The position numbers and the translations under genes were made by a program. This document shows, piece by piece, positions 59,601 to 64,000 of a stretch of 64,000 nucleotides of DNA; the first letter of the stretch is position 1; the number at the start of each line of letters is the position of its first letter. Below the pieces are notes generated by a model. It did no database searches. It was not told where the DNA came from and was given only the letters and a program-made list of their open reading frames with translations. The DNA lies in NCBI GenBank assembly GCA_945859605.1, contig OX243811.1, forward strand, positions 52,380,898-52,444,897, in the 5' to 3' direction. This stretch comes from Lumbricus rubellus (taxonomy: Eukaryota > Annelida > Clitellata > Crassiclitellata > Lumbricidae).

Positions 59601-62455
59601 AGAAGAATCAGATATATTCTATGGAAACTGAGAAAATGAAAAGAAGATACAGACTATCGTTGCCAAATAACAAAACACAGCTGGTCTGTATAGAAGCAAC
59701 GGTATCAGCTAGGGATGCATTATTCATTAGAACTGAAATCAAAGGGAACTTCAAGAATATGAAATGCTATGCGTTTCCTTTGATGCGCCTTTGTATTATA
59801 ATACGCGATGCAATGCGAAACTGCGATGCAGCATCGCATTCAATTATAAGCTACTTAGTCTGTGATGCTTTTGTGAGACACGTGCAGCACTGTCATTTAG
59901 GTCAACTTCAGCCCACCTAATTTGGCCAATCAGTTTAAAGGTGTTCTAAGTAAAACTAGACATAATCTGACACCGTATCATCTTAGTAACAACCACTAAT
60001 TGACTTAATTAACTTTGTCGTTGCTTAGGCCTAAAGGCAGACCTAAAACGTTTATTCCCTTCTTCTTCTCCTCCGTCATAACTATAGCTGCAACGATTTA
60101 GCGTTATGTAGGTCTAGTTTATTTTCAAAGCGCGACGCTGCTGGAAGACTCAATTATTATCAGTTCTGACAATAGTTTTTCTTTGTAACTACAGTTGTTT
60201 CTTAGTCTACATTTTAGCAGGATCGATGTTCCTTTCTTGTCAAGCTTTGATTATACCGTGATTAGCGCCTCATTACAGAGTAAACTTATCTCAGACAACT
60301 ATTTCTCTAAGACTTCTCCATTTCTGTCACTGACACAACCACCGCCATACACTTTGTCGGTCACATGAAAGTCTTCACACCAACCATATTAATTTAACCC
60401 ATTCTTGTCTTTCAAAAATTTAAGAAATTGACGGGACAACAATACTGCAACTATGGATAAACTGAAGAAAAATTGAATCATTCTAAAGGCTTGCAAAGAA
60501 TTTATAGTGATCAGTGACCCAAAAAGTCAATATAGATCCATAGCCTATTGGTCCTAAAAATAATGCCGCAGAGAAAAGCTGTCACCAAGGCAGTGCACAG
60601 GAGGACACTGACTTTTTTGCAATACGTAAGCATCTTGATGATCCTGATCTTCCCAGTTCCTGGATATTACATTCTCTTTACTGTCCTCCATGATGGATCG
60701 CCACTGCGGAATGAACCGATGGAAGTTGATGACCCCGCCACGACACAAATACAGCAAATATATAATATTATGGCATAGGCTCTATCAAATATAGGCCTAT
60801 ATTAATATAACACACACACACATATAGCCTATAATATATATATATATATATATATATTCTGCATCCTAAATGTAGACAAATAAGTATCACCAGCCATGTG
60901 CTAGCTCTTGAGAAAGTGTACGGTAGATCGGATTGACGTTGCGTGACGTGAAACAAGACACAATGACATCGGAACCTTGTAGGTGGTCGACTAATATTCA
61001 TGTCTCTGTGGAATAATCTTATATATATTATTATGACAGCAGCTCTTCAAGATATAAGCTTACTTTGCTATCATATGCCGTGTAGCAGATGTGTCCGAGC
61101 ATGAATTGCTGTTGACAGTTTGACAGCGCATACTGTTTATTTATTTCTTATCGGTTGCAGTGCTGGTAGGGTCAAGAAACTGAGAATTTTTATGTGGCGC
61201 GTTTCATCAAATGCCAAAGGTCTTTGGTCGCGACAAGTGATTTGGTGTTTTTTCGACACTTTGTTTCTGAGTGGAATTAATATCCAACACGTTAGAGGCG
61301 ATCGCATTCATCTCTGCTGAACTATAGTGCAAGTGGGGTGGGTTACCAATAATAACAAGTAAGCCTAATTACACTGGAAGGTGGTACCCAGTAGGCTAAA
61401 CCTGTGTAGCCTACTTCTTGATCTTATCTGTCGTTCAACTGCAACTCATTTTCTCATACAGCTTTGCCTACATTCTGCTCAAGGTTACTCTTTGTTTACG
61501 CACCATTATTTTGTTCAGATTTCGTGCTCTTTTGAGTGGTAACCAAAATGAGTTTTATAAAAGTCCATAGATCTATGCATAGTTTCTACATGAATATGAT
61601 GATTTAGTTTATAAGTGAGCACCGGTAAGTAATTATTCTCGTAATTGCGCACTTGAAGACGCACAATGGAATAGTCCTTCTAAATGCAGCATGAAGCATT
61701 GTTAAAACAGAGTGAAGCAATTATAATAATTGATTAAAGATGTAAAGAAAGTGAGAAGTTGGGTGAAGTTAATCAGATATTACTGGTCTATGCAACATCC
61801 TGTAGTGGAAAATCCTAGTGATAAATTCCTGTCCAGTTCACGCATCACAGTGCGGTGTCCCTCGAATAATTATTTGCACGATTCCTAGGGGACGGAGTAG
61901 GCCTAGGGCCTGTCCAGTTATCTCTTCTGGTCGAAGTAGATCATGGAGGACACGTCCGGGGTCCCTGAGTATAGCAGAACTATTATTGTAATTGTTATTA
62001 TTATTAATATTATTATTATTATTATTATTATTTTATTATTATTATTTGGCAAAAACCTCTGTCTCCTGCGCTTTCTAATAATTATAATAGAATAGATGCT
62101 AGAAATTAAAATAGGACATTTACTTAATCGATTGAAATCTTAAGTAATATTCGCAGTAAAGGCATACCGGGTAGCTTAGTACTTTTTTATGACAATATGA
62201 AAACAAATTGACACAGCTGAAACCAAAAAAGGTTTGCTAACATTTCAGGTGGTAGTTTCTGTTTTATCTGTACATCTCAGGATTTAGAACAAACACGATT
62301 CTGTTCTGCTTGACGAGTATTTAACCCAATTGTAGCGCTATAGCCTACAGCTATGAATGACCTGTTTCGTCTGTTGTCTGTTTTTGCAGCGAGCTTCACC
62401 GGAGTTTATTTAGATAACGAACAGACCGTGAGGCACACTGGAAGCTTTCCTTTTG
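19731..62455 (+). CDS. SUEL-type lectin / CUB / sushi cell-surface or secreted protein (3' end beyond window)
   Basis: Five exons join in frame: 19731-19815, 43898-44182, 48585-49073, 58200-58352, 62390-62455. Every junction is phase 1 with GT-AG borders, the usual pattern for shuffled extracellular modules. They give the first 359 residues. In order: signal peptide (hydrophobic core about residues 12-26), SUEL galactose-binding lectin domain (about 33-123, 8 Cys), CUB domain (about 124-286, 4 Cys), sushi-like domain (about 289-337, 4 Cys), and a short segment ending SFPFG. The product is predicted to be secreted or exposed on the cell surface and to bind sugars or proteins. Intron 1 is 24 kb and hosts the polymerase-only Polinton-like element. 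Additional small exons in the long introns cannot be excluded. No transmembrane segment is reached. Confidence 0.8.
20395..20515 (+). repeat. Dispersed repeat, copy 1 (sister at 56460-56575)
   Basis: GTTTAACGTCACT followed by ACCATTAGCGA, CCTCCTCCTTTAT, GGGACTGGCACTGGCAGAG and TGCAACCAGTGGCG is shared almost base for base with 56470-56570. A weaker trace (GCCCTCCTCCTTTTT...TTGGGACTGGCA) lies near 22200 inside the Polinton-like element. Unclassified. Confidence 0.65.
20580..20585 (+). repeat. Target-site duplication, left (AGTACT)
   Basis: The hexamer AGTACT directly precedes the left terminus AGTAGGG and recurs directly after the right terminus at 28823-28828. Six-base duplications are the Polinton signature. 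The hexamer is itself a palindrome. Confidence 0.85.
20586..20893 (+). repeat. Left terminal inverted repeat of the Polinton-like element
   Basis: The outer 55 bases are identical to the right end in inverse. From about 20630 it is almost purely TAATTAG-type AT-rich sequence up to AGCAGCGGTACAGGG at 20826-20840. After a small indel, the homology continues as CATCGGTAGCGGCGCTG to about 20890. Confidence 0.9.
20984..21562 (+). repeat. Two pairs of subterminal direct repeats
   Basis: A 64-bp block with CTCTCCTCTCCCCACCC and GTTTTATAAATCGCCAC occurs at about 20984 and 21132. A 92-bp block starting TGTCCA and containing ATACTAAGGCAGACAA and ACATGAAATGTAT occurs at 21345 and 21471. They lie between the left terminal repeat and the TATA box, so they may be promoter or replication elements. 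No coding sequence is convincing here. Confidence 0.7.
21569..21576 (+). promoter_or_regulatory. TATA box of the polymerase gene
   Basis: TATAAAAA, 152 bases before the ATG at 21721. A start site near 21600 would give a 5' untranslated leader of about 120 bases. Confidence 0.6.
21721..22152 (+). CDS. Polymerase gene exons 1 and 2
   Basis: Exon 1 is a ten-base start exon (21721-21730, ATG ACG TCT G) before the donor GTGAGT. Exon 2 (22078-22152, 75 bp) follows TTTTGTCTAG and encodes a charged heptad-like coiled coil, [16 protein letters not shown], ending at donor GTATGT. It is paralogous in size and character to exon 4. Confidence 0.75.
21721..28096 (+). CDS. Protein-primed family B DNA polymerase of the Polinton type, seven exons
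   Basis: Exons 21721-21730, 22078-22152, 22785-23024, 23460-23534, 23651-23794, 24067-24373 and 24772-28096 join through GT-AG sites into 1391 codons without a stop. The first five introns are phase 1 and the sixth phase 2. Residues 1-183 form coiled-coil and low-complexity segments; 184-283 include a Cys-rich zinc-binding segment. The rest is the polymerase. Exonuclease motifs: D570/E572 in YADFESY, D728 in [10 protein letters not shown]869/D873 in YLQTDV. Polymerase motifs: D970 in [12 protein letters not shown]1133 in [11 protein letters not shown]1233 and D1235 in FTDTDSL. All expected catalytic residues are present. In this family a protein-primed enzyme copies linear DNA with inverted ends. 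Start chosen at the only ATG that splices in phase into exon 2, downstream of a TATA box. Confidence 0.85.
22369..22692 (+). repeat. (AAT)n arrays in polymerase intron 2
   Basis: Three AAT arrays (about 22369-22408, 22527-22574, 22649-22692) separated by unique DNA, including a poly(A) run and a short hairpin of CCCGAGG and CCTCGGG near 22323-22349. The first follows the poly(A), which suggests a retroposon fragment. Confidence 0.8.
22785..23024 (+). CDS. Polymerase gene exon 3
   Basis: 240 bp after acceptor TTCTGTTACAG, donor GTAAGT. Encodes 80 residues of low complexity rich in Ala, Ser, Glu and Arg, with no recognised domain; probably a flexible linker. Confidence 0.7.
23460..23534 (+). 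CDS. Polymerase gene exon 4
   Basis: 75 bp, acceptor TTTTCTAG, donor GTAAGT. Encodes a second short coiled coil, [19 protein letters not shown], resembling exon 2 and of identical length. Confidence 0.75.
23651..23794 (+). CDS. Polymerase gene exon 5
   Basis: 144 bp, acceptor TATGTTGTAG, donor GTAAGT. Starts with a basic stretch, [15 protein letters not shown], that could be a nuclear localisation signal, then a Gly/Ser/Pro linker. Confidence 0.7.
24067..24373 (+). CDS. Polymerase gene exon 6: Cys-rich zinc-binding domain
   Basis: 307 bp, acceptor TGTATTAG, donor GTAAGC. Four C-x2-C pairs follow each other (CDSC, CEVC, CPQC, CVTC), a pattern expected of paired zinc knuckles or ribbons. A segment with [12 protein letters not shown] follows. 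The exon ends in phase 2 and joins exon 7 to make Gly-Pro-Val-Lys. Confidence 0.75.
24452..24700 (+). repeat. Internal direct repeats in polymerase intron 6
   Basis: The block TTACAGTTTGTTTGRACTTCTGCAGTG followed by TGTTCGGACGTGGGTAAAAC occurs at about 24450 and 24647, with TTTGGACTTAGAAA-type repeats between. Each copy carries a CTTACAG acceptor-like site and a GTGGGTAAAAC donor-like site, so cryptic splicing is possible. Confidence 0.65.
24772..28096 (+). CDS. Polymerase gene exon 7: complete exonuclease and polymerase core
   Basis: The main exon of 3325 bp begins after acceptor TTGTTTCTTTAG and ends at TAA 28094-28096. Upstream of the exonuclease motifs it has the N-terminal region typical of metazoan Polinton polymerases ([27 protein letters not shown]). 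A C-x2-C finger follows (CPYCLCCF...H...C), then a Cys/His cluster, CPSC...HHCHMTG...CSPCN, like an endonuclease VII-type HNH signature. The open frame extends upstream to 24704, but sequence before 24772 reads as intron. Full catalytic motif positions are given under the whole gene. Confidence 0.9.
28260..28265 (+). terminator. Poly(A) signal of the polymerase gene
   Basis: AATAAA, 164 bases after the stop codon, followed by a GT-rich downstream element (TGTTGTGTTTGTT near 28290). Confidence 0.7.
28333..28485 (+). repeat. 42-bp tandem repeat, 3.6 copies, at the right end of the element
   Basis: Units start ATTCTCGCTCGCTGATTGG at 28333, 28375, 28417 and 28459. Each of the first two and the last contains GATTGG, an inverted CCAAT box. 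The array sits just inside the right terminal repeat. Confidence 0.85.
28486..28822 (-). repeat. Right terminal inverted repeat of the Polinton-like element
   Basis: Inverse counterpart of 20586-20893. It ends CACCCTACT at 28822. CAGCGCCGCTACCGATG at about 28491 corresponds to the inner part of the left repeat, and an indel near CCCTGTACCGCTGCTAG explains the length difference. Confidence 0.9.
28823..28828 (+). repeat. Target-site duplication, right (AGTACT)
   Basis: Matches 20580-20585 exactly. Confidence 0.85.
28829..29164. other. Intron 1 of lectin gene, nothing recognised
   Basis: Unique-looking sequence with three TAGGCCTA octamers. Confidence 0.3.
29165..29490. repeat. GAT- and GCA-type triplet repeats
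   Basis: 29165-29312 is GATGAT/GAGGAG-rich. 29396-29490 is GTT/GTA/GCA triplet-rich. Frames across it are low-complexity artefacts. Confidence 0.85.
29491..30625. other. Intron 1 of lectin gene, nothing recognised
   Basis: No gene or classified repeat could be supported. Confidence 0.3.
30626..31113 (-). mobile_element. CR1/L2-like LINE, 5'-truncated, with (GAAT)n tail
   Basis: On the minus strand an open frame (31113-30697) encodes the C-terminal end of a non-LTR reverse transcriptase: [56 protein letters not shown]. These match the order of conserved blocks in CR1/L2 proteins. After the stop comes a short 3' tail, GGCGCTATATAAATGCTC, and a (TGAA)n array at 30626-30662. 5' truncation is normal for LINE insertions. 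The same 3' tail occurs in the tRNA-SINEs of this window. Confidence 0.8.
31114..31970. other. Intron 1 of lectin gene, nothing recognised
   Basis: No supported gene. Confidence 0.3.
31971..32150 (-). repeat. Dispersed 'ACTGCAC' repeat, copy without SINE
   Basis: Inverse match of 3550-3961 with no insertion at the SINE site; it therefore approximates the empty site. Bounds TAACGTGCAGTTGTAC and CCTTTAAAACAG. Confidence 0.55.
32151..34059. other. Intron 1 of lectin gene, mostly unrecognised
   Basis: A (TA)n tract lies at 32948-33000. 33395-33441 (GAGCATTTATGCAGCGCCAC) is a diverged fragment of the CR1/L2 3' tail, minus orientation. No gene. Confidence 0.35.
34060..34099. other. Imperfect 40-bp palindrome
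   Basis: TTTTAGCGTATACCATA is followed after GTA by TGGTATACCGTACGCTAAAA, its inverse with a small insertion. It could form a cruciform or be a very small inverted-repeat element. Confidence 0.7.
34238..34396. repeat. CTA/CTG, GAC/CAA and ATTTT/ATT microsatellites
   Basis: Compound simple repeat: CTACTG triplets, GACGACAACAA triplets, an ATTTT pentamer run, then (ATT)n. Confidence 0.85.
34397..35460. other. Intron 1 of lectin gene, nothing recognised
   Basis: No supported gene; 34477-34740 has an open minus frame without recognisable motifs. Confidence 0.3.
35461..35620 (+). mobile_element. 3'-terminal fragment of a non-LTR retrotransposon with (GAT)n tail
   Basis: The frame reads [19 protein letters not shown] and runs into a pure GAT array. 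Many LINE open frames end with a similar Arg-rich 'R.W...V..AKGC.P' peptide followed by a (GAT)n tail. Short and diverged. Confidence 0.45.
35621..36599. other. Intron 1 of lectin gene, nothing recognised
   Basis: Includes a CCG/CCA triplet-rich patch at 36140-36210. No gene. Confidence 0.3.
36600..36802 (+). mobile_element. 3' end of a non-LTR retrotransposon with (GAATT)n tail
   Basis: T-rich non-coding sequence ends in GCAATAAAGTG followed by four GAATT units (36780-36800). A poly(A)-signal-like motif followed by a short tandem pentamer tail is typical of several LINE 3' ends. No coding portion is present. Confidence 0.45.
36890..37015. repeat. GACA/CAGA-rich simple repeat
   Basis: Degenerate CAGACAGA array. 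Confidence 0.8.
37016..38690. other. Intron 1 of lectin gene with several microsatellites
   Basis: (AT)n at 37414-37454, CATCCT/CTG arrays at 37812-37862, (TG)n at 38027-38058 and GTGT-rich DNA to 38185, (AT)n at 38231-38272. No supported gene. Confidence 0.5.
38691..39075. repeat. Diverged tandem duplication, about 215-bp unit
   Basis: GGGCCTCACTAAAAGTG near 38690 and GGCTTCACTAAAAGTGG near 38906 each begin a block with the same order of motifs: CCATCATGTGT, GAATTG, AATTTCATTTCGA, GGCCAAGATAT. Origin unknown. Confidence 0.6.
39076..41268. other. Intron 1 of lectin gene, nothing recognised
   Basis: AT-rich DNA, several short TA arrays; no supported gene. Confidence 0.3.
41269..41535 (-). 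mobile_element. Non-LTR retrotransposon fragment, C-terminal end of the polyprotein
   Basis: The minus-strand frame reads [20 protein letters not shown], then [30 protein letters not shown] and a stop. '[11 protein letters not shown]...GKRGRGRPR...WR' is the familiar C-terminal peptide of many animal LINE reverse-transcriptase proteins. The rest of the element is missing. Confidence 0.7.
41536..43897. other. End of intron 1 of lectin gene
   Basis: Mostly unrecognised AT-rich DNA. 42683-42890 contains a two-copy direct repeat of about 100 bp (ATCATATCCTACCATAGATT...ACAATAAATGAATTGTATA). A TAGGCCTACCGGTA stretch lies near 43411. Confidence 0.4.
43898..44182 (+). CDS. Lectin gene exon 2: SUEL-type galactose-binding lectin domain
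   Basis: 285 bp between acceptor CTGACATTCTAG and donor GTATTC, both phase 1. It encodes a complete SUEL domain: [11 protein letters not shown] opens it, ITSARYGR carries the conserved YGR, and CR...QPC and YLDAAYRC close it. The eight Cys fit four disulfides. In the family, this domain binds rhamnose or galactose. The exon is a single clean module, as expected for a shuffled domain. Confidence 0.9.
44256..44367 (+). repeat. 28-bp tandem repeat, four copies
   Basis: Unit AGTAAATCCATAATAACGTC plus AACGGTAC, 74 bases downstream of exon 2, inside the intron. Confidence 0.9.
44368..48162. other. Intron 2 of lectin gene
   Basis: Contains a CCAT-rich array (45240-45300), a GC-rich block at 45560-45960 with open frames on both strands but no recognised exon, and (GCA)n at 46108-46136. 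No supported gene. Confidence 0.35.
48163..48450. repeat. (GACA)n / GAGACAGACATACA-type simple repeat
   Basis: Purine-rich tetranucleotide array with a higher-order period including GAGACAGACATAC. It lies about 130 bp before exon 3. Confidence 0.9.
48585..49073 (+). CDS. Lectin gene exon 3: CUB domain
   Basis: 489 bp from acceptor TTGTTGTCACAG to donor GTGAGT, phase 1 at both ends. It encodes a CUB-type beta-sandwich with the usual four Cys ([26 protein letters not shown]) and the closing [19 protein letters not shown] domains mediate protein or carbohydrate contacts in extracellular proteins. Between Cys2 and Cys3 it has an Ala/Gly-rich insertion built by a 33-bp in-frame tandem duplication. 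The codon choice is much more GC-rich than the surrounding intron. Confidence 0.85.
48812..48877 (+). repeat. 33-bp in-frame tandem duplication inside the CUB exon
   Basis: Two identical 33-bp copies (48812-48844 and 48845-48877), each encoding [11 protein letters not shown], followed by the start of a third. The frame is kept. Confidence 0.95.
49142..49212. mobile_element. 63-bp piggyBac-like MITE
   Basis: The TTAA target duplications (49142-49145, 49209-49212) bracket perfect inverted ends CCCTTTAATGCC / GGCATTAAAGGG. The core holds a second near-palindrome (GGTATAGGATTTCCCATACC). TTAA targets and CCC ends are the piggyBac signature. It lies 68 bases after exon 3. Confidence 0.75.
49213..49440. 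other. Intron 3 of lectin gene, nothing recognised
   Basis: Short unique stretch between two MITEs. Confidence 0.3.
49449..49776. mobile_element. hAT-type MITE, copy 2, with 8-bp target duplication
   Basis: 328 bp, sister of 2711-3075, with the same CATAGGCGTAGG ends and perfect flanking ATTGTACA duplications (49441-49448 and 49777-49784). The length difference from copy 1 reflects an internal deletion around 49600. Confidence 0.9.
49785..50608. other. Intron 3 of lectin gene, nothing recognised
   Basis: AT-rich DNA without a supported gene. Confidence 0.3.
50609..50772. repeat. (GA)n / GACA-rich microsatellite
   Basis: Pure GA to about 50656, then GACAGA variants. Confidence 0.9.
50967..51006. 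repeat. (CA)n microsatellite
   Basis: CA dinucleotides with one CATA interruption, about 50 bases upstream of a SINE. Confidence 0.85.
51057..51295 (+). mobile_element. tRNA-derived SINE with LINE-like tail, plus-strand copy
   Basis: Same family as 11861-12071: head GGCGCGGTGGTGCAGTGG (A box), B box GGTTTGAATCC near 51111, and body TGCTCAGCGCTTCGGCGTG. The tail GGGAGCGCCTCTGCGTAG is expanded by a GA microsatellite and ends GAGCTATAACAAGTGCACAT. The B box carries one substitution from consensus, so promoter activity may be reduced. Confidence 0.85.
51296..52428. other. Intron 3 of lectin gene, nothing recognised
   Basis: No supported gene or classified repeat. Confidence 0.3.
52429..52624. 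repeat. (TACA)n microsatellite
   Basis: Degenerate at the 5' side, pure CATA/TACA from about 52515. Both strands stay open in several frames, all of which are artefacts. Confidence 0.95.
52829..53194. mobile_element. hAT (Charlie-like) MITE with 8-bp target duplication
   Basis: 366 bp with inverted ends CAGTGGTTCCCAACC / GGTTGGGAACCACTG, the classic hAT-Charlie terminus, and perfect 8-bp duplications ATGTAGAT (52821-52828 and 53195-53202). The interior has GTGGCCCGC repeats and an AT-rich core, with no transposase frame. Confidence 0.92.
53203..56459. other. Intron 3 of lectin gene, mostly unrecognised
   Basis: GTC/CAT/CAA triplet repeats at 53833-53955. 54540-54920 is GC-richer; a good acceptor-like tract (CCTTCCTCCTTCCCTTAG at 54738) starts an open frame, but it does not fit the gene's phase. 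No supported exon. Confidence 0.35.
56460..56575 (+). repeat. Dispersed repeat, copy 2 (sister at 20395-20515)
   Basis: Shares TTTAACGTCACT, ACCATTAGCGATG, CCTCCTCCTTTATCGAGG and GGGACTGGCACTGGCAGAG with copy 1 in the same order. Confidence 0.65.
56576..57231. other. Intron 3 of lectin gene, nothing recognised
   Basis: AT-rich, no gene. Confidence 0.3.
57232..57420 (+). repeat. CTGCCTCTGCCTTTGTCTCT-type tandem repeat
   Basis: Polypyrimidine-rich array with a 24-36 bp higher-order period. Ser/Leu/Cys-rich frames across it are artefacts. Confidence 0.9.
57421..58199. other. End of intron 3 of lectin gene
   Basis: Further CTGT-rich stretches at 57750-57880; nothing else recognised. Ends in acceptor TTTTCTGTGTAG. 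Confidence 0.4.
58200..58352 (+). CDS. Lectin gene exon 4: sushi-like domain
   Basis: 153 bp, acceptor TTTTCTGTGTAG, donor GTACGT, phase 1 on both sides. It encodes [20 protein letters not shown], then [15 protein letters not shown] and ANCSA. The four Cys, the CP start and the Trp between Cys3 and Cys4 fit a short complement-control (sushi) module. It follows directly from the CUB exon in frame. Confidence 0.85.
58936..59180 (+). repeat. 38-bp tandem repeat, about six copies
   Basis: Unit GAGAATTGCAGATAGTCAGC followed by TATTTTGAGAAATATTTT. Some units lack GTCAG, which gives 33-bp versions. Confidence 0.9.
59181..62389. other. Intron 4 of lectin gene, mostly unrecognised
   Basis: (TA)n at 60834-60858 and (ATT)n at 61995-62045; no supported gene. 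Ends in a strong acceptor, CTGTTTTTGCAG. Confidence 0.35.
62390..62455 (+). CDS. Lectin gene exon 5: short linker
   Basis: 66 bp, acceptor TCTGTTTTTGCAG, donor GTACGT, phase 1. Encodes [20 protein letters not shown] plus FG, with no recognised domain. It is called because splice sites and phase fit the four preceding exons exactly. Downstream exons are expected beyond 64000. Confidence 0.65.
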
Positions 62456-62485
62456 GTACGTATAATTATATGCTAATTGAGATCC

Positions 62486-62769
62486 CAAGGCCGTAGCCAA
62501 GATTTGTTTGGGGGGGGGGGGTGTTTCCTGAGCGGAGAATTTCTGACGACCATTTTTTCTTTCCTTTTTTCACCTAACTTCATGTTTTTCATTATGTGCT
62601 AGTGAATGCACTCCATTATTTTTTACATTTTTCATTTCGGAGGGTGTTTTCATGGTTTTATTTCAAGGTTTTTATATCATGTGCTAATAAATGCATTATA
62701 TTATATTTTTTACATTTTACATTTCGGTGTGTGTTCAAACACCCAAAACACTCCATAGCTACGGTCTTG
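62486..62769. mobile_element. G-run MITE with near-perfect 8-bp target duplication
   Basis: 284 bp with ends CAAGGCCGTAGC / GCTACGGTCTTG and flanks TGAGATCC (62478-62485) and CGAGATCC (62770-62777), 7 of 8 identical. A G11 run near the left end mirrors 2643-2702. Probably hAT-mobilised. Confidence 0.7.
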
Positions 62770-62777
62770 CGAGATCC

Positions 62778-64000
62778 AACCGTGTGAGAGTTGTTCTAAT
62801 CTTCTGATTCGAAGCTTATTCGTGCAGTCCTGTGAGATTGAGTATCACCTACTTATCTGTCTAGGCTACGAATAGGCATGTAACGCTGTTTTTTCACAGA
62901 AAGATTAACCAACACGAACCTCATTTGGACTAGTCGTATGGAAAACCTTCAAACAGCGCAGCGCTAGTGACTGAGCTGGTTCCCTGATTTTGGTTTACGA
63001 GTGACGTCTTAGGATTTTTCAGATTACGATTAGGCCTACGATTACGATTAAGGCCTACACATAAGCTGGTTTAATAACAGGTGCAAGAGAATTGGTTGTC
63101 TCAGCCGACGAGCATTGCCACCTGCTGTATAAGCTTATCGGTTTTACTGTACGAAAGTTTTGTTTGCATACTTCTCTACAACAAGAGCTTCATCATACTG
63201 CACTAGTTAGTGGCATTAGGCTACATCGTTAGCAGACTAACCGAACATAATTAGCCTACAGCTCTAAAGATAAAATAGGCGCCAAGAATTTAGTAGGCCC
63301 TACTTAGCACATGCAGCTGCTTTCACAGTCGGTTATCATTATCAACATATTAAGTAGCTTATATCTACATCTTTAAACTGACATTACTTTTATCTCAATT
63401 ACCTAGTCACAATTCGTGCAGTGTAAGTTATAGGCCTAATAGGTGTTTATTCGCAAAATTCTATCATAACGAGATCAAATGCACCGTAAAAAATGTGTGC
63501 TCTTGTCTTGCTCTGTGGAGCGACAACGCTCAACAACATCGTTTCGAACTAAGTCTTATAATAATAATAATAATAATAATAGTTAGTCAAATTGCCACGT
63601 GTACTCAGATCTGTACGGCTATTTGCGTCGTTACTTTCTGGGCCATCCACCTTTGTTGTAAGCTCTCATGACTAGTCCGTTACAACAAAAACAACAATCT
63701 ATCTGGAACAACAAGCGTCGACCAAAGTTTTGCCATCAATAGTCACAGCAATTGTGGCCAATTGCCACAGCTTATTACTATAAAGCAATGCTAGGAAATG
63801 ATCGACTGTAAAGTTAATTGAATACTTGAGTGTTGTCATTTTACATTTATAGCATGTCTCGAAGACAATAGGCTTGCTATACGGCGCCTATTATAATAGT
63901 CTAGTGAAAGTATTGATATGAGCAAGTGTTACTGTGGGGCTTAGATTAAGCATTGTCAGACCACAGTACGTACTAGCCTGCGCTCGTGGAAGCAAGAAAC
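62778..64000. other. Intron 5 of lectin gene, nothing recognised
   Basis: Short (AAT)n at 63559-63580. No exon continuing the lectin gene in phase 1 was convincing. Confidence 0.3.

Noticed and set aside
62881..62967. Possible sixth lectin exon after acceptor TTTTTTCACAG at 62899
   Set aside because: Open in phase 1 only to a TAG near 62966, with no clear donor or domain.

Overview
The window is animal nuclear DNA, most likely from a marine invertebrate. Genes are split by GT-AG introns, and most of the sequence is intron or intergenic DNA packed with microsatellites, tRNA-derived SINEs, CR1/L2-like LINE pieces, mariner and hAT-type elements and a Polinton-type element. There are no bacterial operons, rRNA genes, stand-alone tRNA genes or CRISPR arrays. 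The palindromic octamer TAGGCCTA is strikingly common. I cannot name the phylum with confidence.

Layout. Positions 1-2105 hold two tandem phage-tail-fibre-like genes, the kind carried by Polinton/Maverick (adintovirus-like) elements. The first is cut by the window edge and the second is frameshifted. Positions 2600-19700 are mobile-element and simple-repeat territory: hAT-type MITEs, a SINE with a 13-bp target duplication, a decayed DNA transposon inside a TG microsatellite (4465-6607), two related mariner relics (8278-9487 and 14752-15944), and tRNA-SINEs near 11.7-12.1 kb.

From 19731 to beyond the right edge runs one large plus-strand host gene. I could assemble five coding exons (19731-19815, 43898-44182, 48585-49073, 58200-58352, 62390-62455), all joined in phase 1. 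They encode a signal peptide, a SUEL-type galactose-binding lectin domain, a CUB domain, a sushi-like domain and a short linker, so this is a secreted or cell-surface modular protein whose 3' part lies outside the window.

The most interesting object sits in the 24-kb first intron of that gene. It is an 8237-bp element (20586-28822) with Polinton hallmarks: a 6-bp target duplication AGTACT, ends AG...CT, and long terminal inverted repeats whose outer 55 bases are identical. It carries a single gene, a seven-exon, apparently intact protein-primed family B DNA polymerase of about 1391 residues, with its own TATA box and poly(A) signal. I see no integrase, ATPase, protease or capsid gene. It therefore looks like a compact, intron-rich, polymerase-only Polinton relative.

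The rest (28.8-64 kb) is introns of the lectin gene: LINE 3' ends, more MITEs with readable target duplications (49449, 52829, 62486), a 63-bp piggyBac-like MITE just after exon 3, another SINE (51057) and several minisatellites.
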